Below, in pieces: positions 23,890-32,254 of a stretch of DNA of 64,000 bases (positions within the stretch are counted from its first letter, which is position 1; each line of letters opens with the position of its first letter). The stretch comes from an uncultured Alphaproteobacteria bacterium (lineage in GTDB: Bacteria; Pseudomonadota; Alphaproteobacteria; RF32; CAG-239), in NCBI GenBank assembly GCA_910585375.1, contig CAJUCZ010000001.1:1-64000 (forward strand). Reading direction: 5' to 3'. A program made the translations under genes and the position numbers. The notes under the pieces were generated by a model that worked only from the letters and a program-made list of their open reading frames with translations, made no database searches and was not told the origin of the DNA.

Positions 23890-24424
23890 GACGGAAATTG
23901 ACGGCGTTTATATTTTGGAACCGCGGGTTTTTGAAGATGCCAGAGGGTATTTCTTTGAGATTTACAATCAAAATGAATTTAACGCACACGGGCTGGATTA
24001 TGATTTTGTGCAGGATAATCAGTCGAAATCTTCTTACGGTACTGTCCGCGGGCTGCATTTTCAGAAAGGGGAGTTTGCGCAAGCCAAGCTGGTGCGCGTG
24101 ATTGAGGGGACAGTGCTGGATGTCGGTGTTGATTTGCGTTCCGGTTCCAAGACTTTCGGAAAATATGTTGCCGTCGAGTTGTCAGGCGAAAACAAGCGCC
24201 AGCTCTTGCTGCCGCGCGGATTTGCCCATGGTTTTTCAGTACTGAGCGAAACTGCGGTGTTTTCTTACAAATGCGATAATTTTTACAATCCGGCGAGCGA
24301 AGGCGGTATTCGTTTTGATGATCCGTATCTGAATATTGACTGGAAAGTTAACCTTAAAGATGCAGTGCTGTCGGATAAGGACTTGAAGTTGCCGTTTTTT
24401 AAGGAGTATGAGGCTTGTTTTTAG
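23876..24424 (+). CDS. rfbC: dTDP-4-dehydrorhamnose 3,5-epimerase
   Basis: Second-to-last enzyme of dTDP-L-rhamnose synthesis, a cupin-fold epimerase. The 182 residues show FEDARGYFFEIYNQ, QDNQSKSSYGTVRGLHFQ with the catalytic His, DLRSGSKTFGKY, and LLLPRGFAHGFSVLSE followed by Y-K-C. ATG 23876 sits after GAGGAG inside the end of rfbA. A longer in-frame opening at 23813 reads out of rfbA and has no homology. Overlaps rfbD by 10 bp. Confidence 0.96.
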   Translation: MEFIKTEIDGVYILEPRVFEDARGYFFEIYNQNEFNAHGLDYDFVQDNQSKSSYGTVRGLHFQKGEFAQAKLVRVIEGTVLDVGVDLRSGSKTFGKYVAVELSGENKRQLLLPRGFAHGFSVLSETAVFSYKCDNFYNPASEGGIRFDDPYLNIDWKVNLKDAVLSDKDLKLPFFKEYEACF

Positions 24425-25239
24425 TAACGGGAGCGAACGGGCAGTTGGGGCAGGAGCTGCGGCTTATTCTCGGGGATAAGTCCATGTATGTTGATTATGC
24501 CGATTTGGACATTACGGATGGGGCGGCAGTCAGGGAGTTTTGCCGGAAAGGGGAGTTTGAGGCGATTGTCAACTGTGCGGCTTATACGGCAGTTGACAAG
24601 GCGGAAAGTGAGCCGGAAAAAGCGCAGAACGTGAATGTGAACGGGCCGAAGAATTTGGCAGAAACCGGTATTCCTCTGATTCATGTTTCAACGGATTATG
24701 TTTTTGACGGTCAGAGTTGCCGTCCTTATAAAGAAAATGATTTGCCGGCGCCGCGTTCGGTTTACGGACGGACCAAGCTTGCCGGAGAACGGGCTGTTTG
24801 GGAGAGAGCTTCGGCAGCGTTTGTTTTTCGGACTTCCTGGCTGTATTCGCCCTTCGGCAACAATTTTGTGAAGACGATGCTGCGGCTGGGTGCTGAAAAG
24901 GATGTACTCAAGGTGGTGTTTGATCAGGTTGGAACGCCGACTTATGCCGCTCATCTGGCGCAGGCGATTGTTGCTGCTTTACCGTATTTGAAAGAAGGAT
25001 GCCGGGAAGTTTATCATTTTAGCAACGAGGGTGTTTGTTCCTGGTATGATTTTGCCGTGGAGATTATGACGCAGGGTAAGAAGAATTGTAAGGTTTTGCC
25101 GGTTGAAAGCAAGGAGTATCAGACGGCGGCGGAGCGTCCGGCTTTTTCCGTGCTGAACAAGGAAAAGTTTAAAACAAGTTTTGGGATGGAAATTCCCCAT
25201 TGGAAGAAAGGGCTGGAAGAATGTCTGAAGCGATTTTAG
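24415..25239 (+). CDS. rfbD: dTDP-4-dehydrorhamnose reductase
   Basis: NAD(P)H-dependent last step giving dTDP-L-rhamnose. The 274 residues begin LVTGANGQLGQEL, the Rossmann nucleotide motif. VNCAAYTAVDKAE, HVSTDYVFDG and the YGRTKLAGE catalytic Tyr-Lys follow. It starts with TTG at 24415, 8-10 nt after AAGGAG. No ATG exists in frame near the conserved N-terminus. Slightly shorter than E. coli RfbD (299). Confidence 0.95.
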   Translation: MFLVTGANGQLGQELRLILGDKSMYVDYADLDITDGAAVREFCRKGEFEAIVNCAAYTAVDKAESEPEKAQNVNVNGPKNLAETGIPLIHVSTDYVFDGQSCRPYKENDLPAPRSVYGRTKLAGERAVWERASAAFVFRTSWLYSPFGNNFVKTMLRLGAEKDVLKVVFDQVGTPTYAAHLAQAIVAALPYLKEGCREVYHFSNEGVCSWYDFAVEIMTQGKKNCKVLPVESKEYQTAAERPAFSVLNKEKFKTSFGMEIPHWKKGLEECLKRF

Positions 25240-26228
25240 TAACCGGCGGCGCCGGATTTATAGGTTCTAATTTTGTGCCGTATTTTGTAAATAAATATCC
25301 GGAATATCAGGTGATTAATCTGGATAAACTGACTTATGCCGGTAATTTGGACAATCTGGCAGAATGTGCAGGTAAGGCAAATTACCGTTTTGTGCAAGGA
25401 GATATTTGCGATGCGGCGTTTGTTGAAAAGCTGTTTGCGGATTACGACATTCGCGGCGTGATTCACTTTGCAGCGGAAAGTCATGTTGACAATTCGATTT
25501 CCGGCCCGCGCCCCTTTGTTGAAACAAATATTGTCGGGACGTTCAACTTGCTTGAAACTGCCCGGAAGCATTGGATGGACGCTCCGGGGAAATGTAAGTC
25601 AGGTTATGAAAAATGCCGTTTTCATCATATTTCCACCGATGAAGTTTACGGTTCGTTGGGTGAAGACGGATTTTTCAAAGAGACAACGCCTTATGCTCCG
25701 AATTCGCCTTATTCAGCCTCCAAAGCAAGTTCTGATTTTCTGGTGCGTGCGTATTTTCATACTTTCAGCATGAACGTGACAACGTCTAACTGTTCCAATA
25801 ATTATGGGCCGAAGCAGCATTCGGAAAAGCTGATTCCCAAGATTATCAGCAATTGCCTGAACGAGAAGCCGATACCGGTTTACGGCGACGGCAAGAACAT
25901 CCGTGACTGGCTGTATGTGCTTGACCACTGCAAAGCAATTGATTTGATTTATCATCGGGGCAGAGCCGGTGAGACCTATAACGTGGGCGGGCATAACGAG
26001 AAGACCAATCTGGAAATCGTTTCGGAAATCTGCCGGATTATGGATAAAAAGAAACCGCGTGCCGGCGGCAAGAAATATGCCGATTTGGTTACTTTTGTCG
26101 CTGATCGCGCCGGACATGACAGGCGTTATGCCATTGATGCCGACAAACTGACAAACGAACTGGGCTGGAAAGCCGATGAGAATTTTGCTTCCGGCATTGT
26201 CAAAACCGTAGCGTGGTATATGGGATAG
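25221..26228 (+). CDS. rfbB: dTDP-glucose 4,6-dehydratase
   Basis: NAD+-dependent conversion of dTDP-glucose to the 4-keto-6-deoxy form. The 335 residues carry LVTGGAGFIGSNFV, HFAAESHVDNSI, HISTDEVYGSLG with the catalytic Thr/Asp/Glu, YSASKASSDFLVRA (Tyr-x3-Lys) and NNYGPKQHSEKLIP. ATG 25221 follows GGAAG, 19 bp inside rfbD. Together with rfbACD this gives the whole pathway for dTDP-L-rhamnose, in the order A-C-D-B. The glycan made here thus very likely contains rhamnose or a sugar derived from the 4-keto intermediate. Confidence 0.97.
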   Translation: MSEAILVTGGAGFIGSNFVPYFVNKYPEYQVINLDKLTYAGNLDNLAECAGKANYRFVQGDICDAAFVEKLFADYDIRGVIHFAAESHVDNSISGPRPFVETNIVGTFNLLETARKHWMDAPGKCKSGYEKCRFHHISTDEVYGSLGEDGFFKETTPYAPNSPYSASKASSDFLVRAYFHTFSMNVTTSNCSNNYGPKQHSEKLIPKIISNCLNEKPIPVYGDGKNIRDWLYVLDHCKAIDLIYHRGRAGETYNVGGHNEKTNLEIVSEICRIMDKKKPRAGGKKYADLVTFVADRAGHDRRYAIDADKLTNELGWKADENFASGIVKTVAWYMG

Positions 26229-26234
26229 GTTAAA

Positions 26235-27545
26235 ATGAAAGTTTTTGAAAAAATAAAGATTGTTCAGAATGGTACTGTTGTGAAGAGATATAAACTTTTT
26301 GGGTTGCCTGTTTTGAAAAAGTTAAAGGGTGAAAAAGTTGTATTTTGGTTTTTAGGAATTCGTATTTTCAGTAAAGTTAATAAAAAATTTCCGATGAATG
26401 TAAACGATAGTGAGGCATACAGAAATAAAATCATAAAGAATTTGCGAAAATTGAAACATATAGTGTTGTGGTTGGATCATTCTCTCGGCGGAGGAACAGA
26501 AACGTATTCTGTTAATACCTTTGTTTCATCTTCCGAAAATGTATTTTTTATCAGGTTGCAATATTTTTCGTCTTTTGAAACGTTTGTTTTGAGTTTTCCC
26601 AAGTCTAAAAGCAATAAAAAGCTTTCTTTTTTATCACTTGGGGAGGTTTTTAAGTTTTTGCAAAATATAAAAATAAAAGAAATTGTTGTGAATAATTTGG
26701 TAGGTTATCCTGATACGACAGCTGTATTGCATTATGTTGCAGATTTTAAACAGGTTAACGGAGGGATAAAAGTTTCTTTCAGGGGGCATGATTTTCAGAG
26801 TATTTGTCCAAGTTTTAATTTGCTTAATCAAGATGATAAATATTGTCATTTGAATTATGAAACAGGATGTGAAAATTGTTTAAAGAACAAGAAATTTGCA
26901 GAAAACGAGGTTCATAATAAAATTTTGCGTTCAGGAGCAACAACTCTTGAACTGTGGAGAAATGCATGGAACGGATTTTTTGAAAATACGTTAGATGAGT
27001 TTATTGCCTTTTCTGAGGAAATTGCCAAGATATTTTATGAGATATATCCTCAGTTGAAAGGAAAAACGCGTATTGTTCCTCATGAGGTACGGGATTATCC
27101 TCAGATAGTTATTCCTCAGCATAAAGATATTAATATTGCTGTCTTGGGGAATATATCCCTGATTCAAAAGGGGGAGAAAATTATTGGGGAAATGTGCAAA
27201 TATCTTGAGGATTATAAAGATGTTAATTTGAAAATTGTTGGCACTTATAAAAAACGTCGTTCAAAATTAAAAATAACAGGCAAGTATGATCCTCAAGATC
27301 TACCGTCTATTATGAAAAAAGAAAATATTGATTTGGTTTTTATTCCGTCAATTTGGCCAGAAACGTTTTCTTATACAACAGCCGAGGCCATGAGTATGGG
27401 GCTGCCGGTCGCCTGTTTTAACTTGGGAGCGCCGTATGAGAGGGTGAGAACGTATGAAAAAGGCCTGATTATAAATAAAATGGATGCGAAGTATGCCCTA
27501 GATGAGATTGTTAAATTTGTAAAATTATTGAGAAGGAAAAAATAA
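26235..27545 (+). CDS. Glycosyltransferase with GT4-like C-terminal domain
   Basis: A 436-residue protein, cytoplasmic by absence of membrane segments. The N-terminal 50 residues carry FGLPVLKK and LGIRIFSK tags like other proteins of this locus. The middle holds WLDHSLGGGTETY, a sugar-nucleotide-binding-type glycine loop, and a CPSF...C-HLNYETGCENC cysteine group that may bind metal. The end, AVLGNISLIQKGEKII and FIPSIWPETFSYTTAEAMSMGLPVACFNLGAP, is the GT-B donor site (E-x7-E type). Base composition turns noticeably more AT-rich from here to 30.2 kb than in rfbACDB, suggesting separate acquisition. Specificity unknown. Confidence 0.85.
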   Translation: MKVFEKIKIVQNGTVVKRYKLFGLPVLKKLKGEKVVFWFLGIRIFSKVNKKFPMNVNDSEAYRNKIIKNLRKLKHIVLWLDHSLGGGTETYSVNTFVSSSENVFFIRLQYFSSFETFVLSFPKSKSNKKLSFLSLGEVFKFLQNIKIKEIVVNNLVGYPDTTAVLHYVADFKQVNGGIKVSFRGHDFQSICPSFNLLNQDDKYCHLNYETGCENCLKNKKFAENEVHNKILRSGATTLELWRNAWNGFFENTLDEFIAFSEEIAKIFYEIYPQLKGKTRIVPHEVRDYPQIVIPQHKDINIAVLGNISLIQKGEKIIGEMCKYLEDYKDVNLKIVGTYKKRRSKLKITGKYDPQDLPSIMKKENIDLVFIPSIWPETFSYTTAEAMSMGLPVACFNLGAPYERVRTYEKGLIINKMDAKYALDEIVKFVKLLRRKK

Positions 27546-28717
27546 TGCATTTTTTTACCAGTGTTACGACTTGTTATCTTCCTAAAGCCAGAGTTCTGGC
27601 TTCAACATTAAAAAAGCATAATCCTGATGCCGTTATGCATTTGGTTATTTCGGATGATTTGCCGGAAGGATTTGACTTAACAAAAGAAGATTTTGATTAT
27701 GTTTGGATAGCTGAAGATTTTATTAAATCAGAGAATAATAAAAAATGGTTCTATATGCATACTGTTGTTGAATTGTGTACTGCGGTAAAAGGTGCGGCAG
27801 CGTTACATATATTGCAAAAAACTAATGCTGAAAAATTAATATATTTGGATCCGGATATCGGTGTTTTTGATAATTTGGATTCTCTTGGTGATATGCTTGA
27901 TAAAAGCAGCGTTTTATTGACGCCGCATCAAATAGATCCATCAGTTTCAAAGCAAGGAATAATAGATGAAGAGATTTGTTCGTTAAAACATGGTGTTTAT
28001 AATTTTGGTTTTTTTGCTGTTCGAAATGATGAGAATGGTCTTAAATTTTTAAGTTGGTGGAATGACCGCCTGATGGAATTTTGTTATGATGATATTCCAA
28101 ACGGACTTTTTACTGATCAAAAGTGGGGAGATATTGCTCCCGCATTGTTTGAGTTTGTTAAAATTATACATGAACCGGAATATAATGTTGCAACGTGGAA
28201 TTTGGCAACCAGAAAAGTTGAAGGAAATGAGGAAGACGGGTGGATAGTTAACGGGAAAAAGTTGAAGTTCTATCATTTTACAGGGTTTGATTCCGGTGCA
28301 CACAGAATTATGCTTGCTCAACATGCCAAAGAAGGTGATCCTGTTTGGAATTTGAGCATGTTGTATGAAAAACTGATGTATGAAAAAGGGCAAAACGAAC
28401 TTGGAAAAGTTAAATTTAAATATGCTTTTTATGAAAACGGAGAATTGATTGATAAGAAAGAAAGGATTTTATTCCGCAACAGGTTGGATGTATATAATTA
28501 TTTTGAAAATCCGTTTAATGATGAATGTTATTTGTGGATGAAAGCAAATGTTTCTGCGAAAGAAGATAATATTTTGAGTGTATGTAAAAAAAGATTTTTA
28601 TATAAGATGCTTTATAAAATTACTTTGTTTTCATTACGGAAAAAATTCAAACAGAAATATAAGTATTATCAAAATATATTGGAAAAAATGCAGGGGAAAT
28701 TAAGTGGTACAAACTGA
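27545..28717 (+). CDS. GT8-like (GT-A) glycosyltransferase
   Basis: A 390-residue protein that starts MHFFTSVTTCYLPKARVLAS, with the family's metal-binding LIYLDPDIGVFDNL at about residues 98-112. KHGVYNFGFFAV, the GLFTDQKWGDIAPALF segment and LKFYHFTGFD follow. These are shared with predicted glycosyltransferases of polysaccharide clusters. The last 80 residues are basic and could touch the membrane. The start overlaps the previous stop (TAATG), and the next gene begins inside its last codons. Confidence 0.82.
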   Translation: MHFFTSVTTCYLPKARVLASTLKKHNPDAVMHLVISDDLPEGFDLTKEDFDYVWIAEDFIKSENNKKWFYMHTVVELCTAVKGAAALHILQKTNAEKLIYLDPDIGVFDNLDSLGDMLDKSSVLLTPHQIDPSVSKQGIIDEEICSLKHGVYNFGFFAVRNDENGLKFLSWWNDRLMEFCYDDIPNGLFTDQKWGDIAPALFEFVKIIHEPEYNVATWNLATRKVEGNEEDGWIVNGKKLKFYHFTGFDSGAHRIMLAQHAKEGDPVWNLSMLYEKLMYEKGQNELGKVKFKYAFYENGELIDKKERILFRNRLDVYNYFENPFNDECYLWMKANVSAKEDNILSVCKKRFLYKMLYKITLFSLRKKFKQKYKYYQNILEKMQGKLSGTN

Positions 28718-30176
28718 TCTGATGCGAATAAAATTATCGCCGTTATTTGATGAAAAATATTATTATACCATGAGACCTGATGTTAAAGAGGCTGGTGTTG
28801 AGGCTGCATATCATTATTTGTATCAAGGGTGGAAAGAGCACGCAAATCCATCAGAGAATTTTATAACAGATATGTATTTGGCCAATCATCCAAAAGTGCG
28901 TAAAAATCCGTTGCTGCATTACATTAAGTCTGGTTCTATGAAGGATTATTCCAATAAAGGAGCCTCAAAGTTAAAAATATTTTTATATAATATTTTTAGT
29001 AAGTTTCGTAGAACAAAGTGGTGTTGCTATACTTATATTTCGTCCGGATATGACAGGCTGATTTCGCATAAGTACGTCAATTGGAAATGGGATTATATTG
29101 CGTATACTAATGATTGGGAACTGTTAAGGCTTGGTAAGGTCGGAGTGTGGAAGATATGTCCTGCTCTGGTTGATGATTTTGATGCAAAGAGAAATAGCGG
29201 GTATCATAAAACGCATCCCGAATTGTGTTGTAAGGGCTATGTAAAAACTGTTTGGATTGATGCAAATGTAAATGTTTTGACAAATTATTTGAGTTCTTGT
29301 CTTTCAAAGACCAAGAAAAAGTTAATTACGCCTATTCATTATGAAAGAGATTGTATATATGATGAATTGGTTGCAATTAAAAAAGCAAAACGTGATGATG
29401 AGGCTTCATTACAGAAGTGTTTTGATTATTTTGAGCAAGAAAAAATGCCAAAAAATTACGGCTTGAATGAAACCGGTATAATGTATCGGGTTATTTCTGA
29501 TAAGGTTGTTAATGATATTGATGCCTTGTGGTGGAATTTTATCTTAAATTATTCAAAAAGGGATCAGGCTTCTTTTTCTTATGTTTTGTATAGATATAAT
29601 ATCAAGCCTGAAGATATTGCAATACCGAATGCCCGTATTGATCATAAGAATTATTATTTTTATGATCATGCAAAATCAAAGAAGACGTATTCGGATTATA
29701 GTACGCCGGTTGAGTATATAAAATCTTTGGGTGTGAAGGTCGGAAAGAATTTTCGGCCGATTATACATCCGCATGTGTATTCTTATCCAGATTTTGGCAG
29801 TGAACCGTATTTGATTGAAATCGGTGATGATGTGTGTATTTCTTTTGGGTGTACATTTGTAACGCATGATGCCGCTGTTCATGTTTGTGAGAGGTTTTTG
29901 AATAATGAAAAATTATTTAAATACGGCAAAATAAAAATAGGAAATAATGTTTTTATCGGGTGTAACAGTACGATATTGCCAAACGTAACAATCGGTGATA
30001 ATTGTGTTATCGGGGCATGCAGCGTTGTAACAAAGGATGTTCCTTCAAATGAAGTATGGGCAGGAAGCCCGGCACGCTTTGTTTGTAAAATAGAAACATT
30101 CTGTAAAAAAAACTATCAGTTGTGTAACTCCGAAGAGCAAAGATATTTACGGAAGCTTGTTGAGGATAACAGGTAA
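28704..30176 (+). CDS. DUF616 glycosyltransferase-like domain fused to a hexapeptide acyltransferase
   Basis: A 490-residue two-domain protein. The first 80 residues contain the FDEKYYYTMRPDVKEAG and NPLLHYIKSG motif seen in bacterial glycan proteins. Residues about 100-300 match DUF616 (CCYTYISSGYDRL, KWDYIAYTND, VDDFDAKRNSGYHKTHPE, VWIDANVNVL). Residues about 350-475 form a left-handed beta-helix acyltransferase (IGDDVCISFGCTFVTHD, IGNNVFIGCNSTILPNVTIG, CVIGACSVVTKDVP, WAGSPARFV). It starts with GTG at 28704 behind AGGGG; an ATG at 28722 is possible. Probably adds and/or O-acetylates a sugar. Last gene of the switched operon. Confidence 0.82.
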   Translation: MVQTDLMRIKLSPLFDEKYYYTMRPDVKEAGVEAAYHYLYQGWKEHANPSENFITDMYLANHPKVRKNPLLHYIKSGSMKDYSNKGASKLKIFLYNIFSKFRRTKWCCYTYISSGYDRLISHKYVNWKWDYIAYTNDWELLRLGKVGVWKICPALVDDFDAKRNSGYHKTHPELCCKGYVKTVWIDANVNVLTNYLSSCLSKTKKKLITPIHYERDCIYDELVAIKKAKRDDEASLQKCFDYFEQEKMPKNYGLNETGIMYRVISDKVVNDIDALWWNFILNYSKRDQASFSYVLYRYNIKPEDIAIPNARIDHKNYYFYDHAKSKKTYSDYSTPVEYIKSLGVKVGKNFRPIIHPHVYSYPDFGSEPYLIEIGDDVCISFGCTFVTHDAAVHVCERFLNNEKLFKYGKIKIGNNVFIGCNSTILPNVTIGDNCVIGACSVVTKDVPSNEVWAGSPARFVCKIETFCKKNYQLCNSEEQRYLRKLVEDNR

Positions 30177-30181
30177 TTGAG

Positions 30182-30207
30182 GACTAAAGCATAGGCATTA
30201 GTTTTCT
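30182..30207 (+). terminator. Weak terminator at the end of the glycan operon
   Basis: ACTAA (30183-30187) can pair with TTAGT before TTTTCT. The stem is short; confidence is low. Confidence 0.35.
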
Positions 30208-30269
30208 ATCTTTACAAATTCTTGTTTTTGTTTCTATTATAAAAAATAATAGCAACAGAGGAGGCGGAG

Positions 30270-30527
30270 ATGACGACAAGGGTAGCAATTATCGGGATTA
30301 TTGTTGAGAATCCGGAAGCCGTGGAAAAGCTTAATGCGATTTTGCATGAGTATGCCGTTTTTATTATCGGGCGGATGGGAATTCCTTATCGCGAGAAAAA
30401 GATCAGCATTATCAGTATTGCCGTTGATGCGCCGCAAGACATTATCAGTGCCATGGCCGGAAAAATAGGGCGGCTGAACGGCGTATCGGCCAAAACGGTT
30501 TATTCGGCCGCGGGGGGTGAAAATTAA
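30270..30527 (+). CDS. TM1266-type iron-only hydrogenase system regulator
   Basis: An 85-residue ACT-like protein: RVAIIGIIVENPEAVEKLN, then IIGRMGIPYREKKISIISI and GKIGRLNGVSAKTVYS. This small family accompanies [FeFe]-hydrogenase maturation genes and is annotated as a putative regulator without proven mechanism. The pairing with hydG just downstream supports the call. GAGGCGGAG precedes the ATG. Confidence 0.85.
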   Translation: MTTRVAIIGIIVENPEAVEKLNAILHEYAVFIIGRMGIPYREKKISIISIAVDAPQDIISAMAGKIGRLNGVSAKTVYSAAGGEN

Positions 30528-30535
30528 ATTCTTTC

Positions 30536-30564
30536 TTGCATCTTTGCCTTGAAGTTTGTATAGT
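30536..30564 (+). promoter_or_regulatory. Candidate promoter of hydG
   Basis: TTGCAT (30536-30541), 17 nt, TATAGT (30559-30564), 60 bp before the chosen start. Confidence 0.5.
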
Positions 30565-30623
30565 TCCGGTGATTTTTAACTAACGGGGAAGAATTGGCTG
30601 ACCCGAAAGAGAAAGGCTGTTAT

Positions 30624-32042
30624 ATGTATGATCCGAAATCATTAAAGGCAGAGGAGTTTATCTGTCATCAGGAAGTTCTGGATACGCTGGAATTTGCCGA
30701 AAAGAATAAAAACAATCGTGAACTTATTGATAAAATTCTGGAAAAAGCCCGTTTGCGCAAGGGATTGAGCCACAGAGAAGCCATTGTGCTGCTGGACTGT
30801 GCGCTTGAAGACAAAAACAAAGAAATTTTTGCTTTGGCCGAGCAGATTAAAAAAGACTATTACGGTAATCGTATTGTTATGTTTGCGCCGTTGTATCTGT
30901 CCAATTATTGCGTTAACGGCTGTGTTTATTGCCCTTATCATGCCAAAAACAAGCATATAGCGCGCAAAAAGCTGACGCAGGAAGAAATTGCCCGTGAGGT
31001 TATTGCTTTGCAGGATATGGGGCACAAGCGTCTGGCTCTGGAGGCGGGGGAAGATCCGGTCAACAATCCGATAGAGTATATTCTGGAAAGTATCAAAACC
31101 ATCTATTCCATTAAGCATAAAAACGGAGCAATCCGCCGTGTAAATGTTAATATAGCAGCGACAACGGTTGAGAATTATCGCAAGCTGAAAGAAGCCGGTA
31201 TCGGCACTTATATTCTTTTTCAGGAAACTTATCATAAAGAAAGTTATGAAAAGCTGCATCCCAAAGGCCCGAAGCATAATTATGCCTATCATACCGAGGC
31301 GATGGACAGAGCCATGGAGGGCGGTATTGACGATGTCGGGCTTGGAGTTTTGTTCGGGTTGGAATTGTATCGTTATGAGTTTGCCGCTCTTTTAATGCAT
31401 GCTGAGCATCTGGAAGCTGTTCACGGCGTGGGGCCGCATACGATCAGCGTACCGCGGATTAAGCATGCCGATGATATTGATCCGAATGTTTTTGACAATG
31501 GCATTGATGACGATATTTTTGCCAAGATTATTGCATGCATCCGGATTTCTGTACCTTATACCGGTATGATTATTTCAACGAGAGAAAGCAAGGCCTGTCG
31601 GGAAAAAGCTTTGCATTACGGCATTTCGCAAATCAGCGGCGGTTCCAAAACCAGTGTCGGCGGATATGCCGAAGAGGAACCCGAGGATCATAAATCCGAA
31701 CAATTTGACGTCAGCGACAAAAGAACTCTGGATGAGGTTGTCCGCTGGCTGATGGAGCAGGGATATGTGCCGAGCTTTTGTACGGCTTGTTATCGCGAAG
31801 GCCGGACCGGCGACCGTTTCATGGCCTTGTGCAAAAATATGCAAATTCATAACTGCTGTCTGCCCAATGCTCTGATGACCCTGAAAGAATATATACAGGA
31901 TTATGCGTCACCTGAGACAAAGCGGCTTGGCGAAGCTTTGATTGCTTCTGAGCTGGATAATATTCCGAATGAAAAGGTCAGAAATATTGTTAAGGCTAAT
32001 TTGGAAAATATTGTCAAAGGACAGCGTGATTTTCGTTTTTAG
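30624..32042 (+). CDS. hydG: [FeFe]-hydrogenase maturase HydG (radical SAM tyrosine lyase)
   Basis: Splits tyrosine to supply CO and CN- ligands for the H-cluster. The 472 residues have the radical-SAM cluster C96-x3-C100-x2-C103 (CVNGCVYC). They also have the C-terminal second cluster C386-x2-C389-x22-C412, which distinguishes HydG from its relative ThiH. ATG 30624 starts MYDPKSLKAEEFI, as in the family, 7 nt after GAAAGG. An upstream TTG at 30594 is less likely. HydE, HydF and the hydrogenase itself are not in the window. Oxygen-sensitive chemistry indicates an anaerobic lifestyle. Confidence 0.95.
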   Translation: MYDPKSLKAEEFICHQEVLDTLEFAEKNKNNRELIDKILEKARLRKGLSHREAIVLLDCALEDKNKEIFALAEQIKKDYYGNRIVMFAPLYLSNYCVNGCVYCPYHAKNKHIARKKLTQEEIAREVIALQDMGHKRLALEAGEDPVNNPIEYILESIKTIYSIKHKNGAIRRVNVNIAATTVENYRKLKEAGIGTYILFQETYHKESYEKLHPKGPKHNYAYHTEAMDRAMEGGIDDVGLGVLFGLELYRYEFAALLMHAEHLEAVHGVGPHTISVPRIKHADDIDPNVFDNGIDDDIFAKIIACIRISVPYTGMIISTRESKACREKALHYGISQISGGSKTSVGGYAEEEPEDHKSEQFDVSDKRTLDEVVRWLMEQGYVPSFCTACYREGRTGDRFMALCKNMQIHNCCLPNALMTLKEYIQDYASPETKRLGEALIASELDNIPNEKVRNIVKANLENIVKGQRDFRF

Positions 32043-32071
32043 AACGTTTTTTTCCATGTCTAACCGATTGA

Positions 32072-32104
32072 ATCTCCCGAGCAGTTTTCGGGAGATTTTT
32101 TTTG
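32072..32104 (+). terminator. Terminator of hydG
   Basis: TCTCCCGA-(7 nt)-TCGGGAGA, followed by T8. Confidence 0.88.
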
Positions 32105-32254
32105 TCGCATTTGTTGTGCAAATATTAGGAAATCCGAGGATTTCAAAGAATTATCCACAGAAACGTTTTTAAAGTCTCAAGCACCTTGATTCGGGGTAAA
32201 AGGCATATTATTTTTTACGGCATAATAAATTTTTCATTATTAGGAATTTTAGTT

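Noticed and set aside
30270..32042. Complete hydrogenase maturation operon
   Set aside because: Only the small regulator and hydG are present; hydE, hydF and hydA were looked for and are not in the window.
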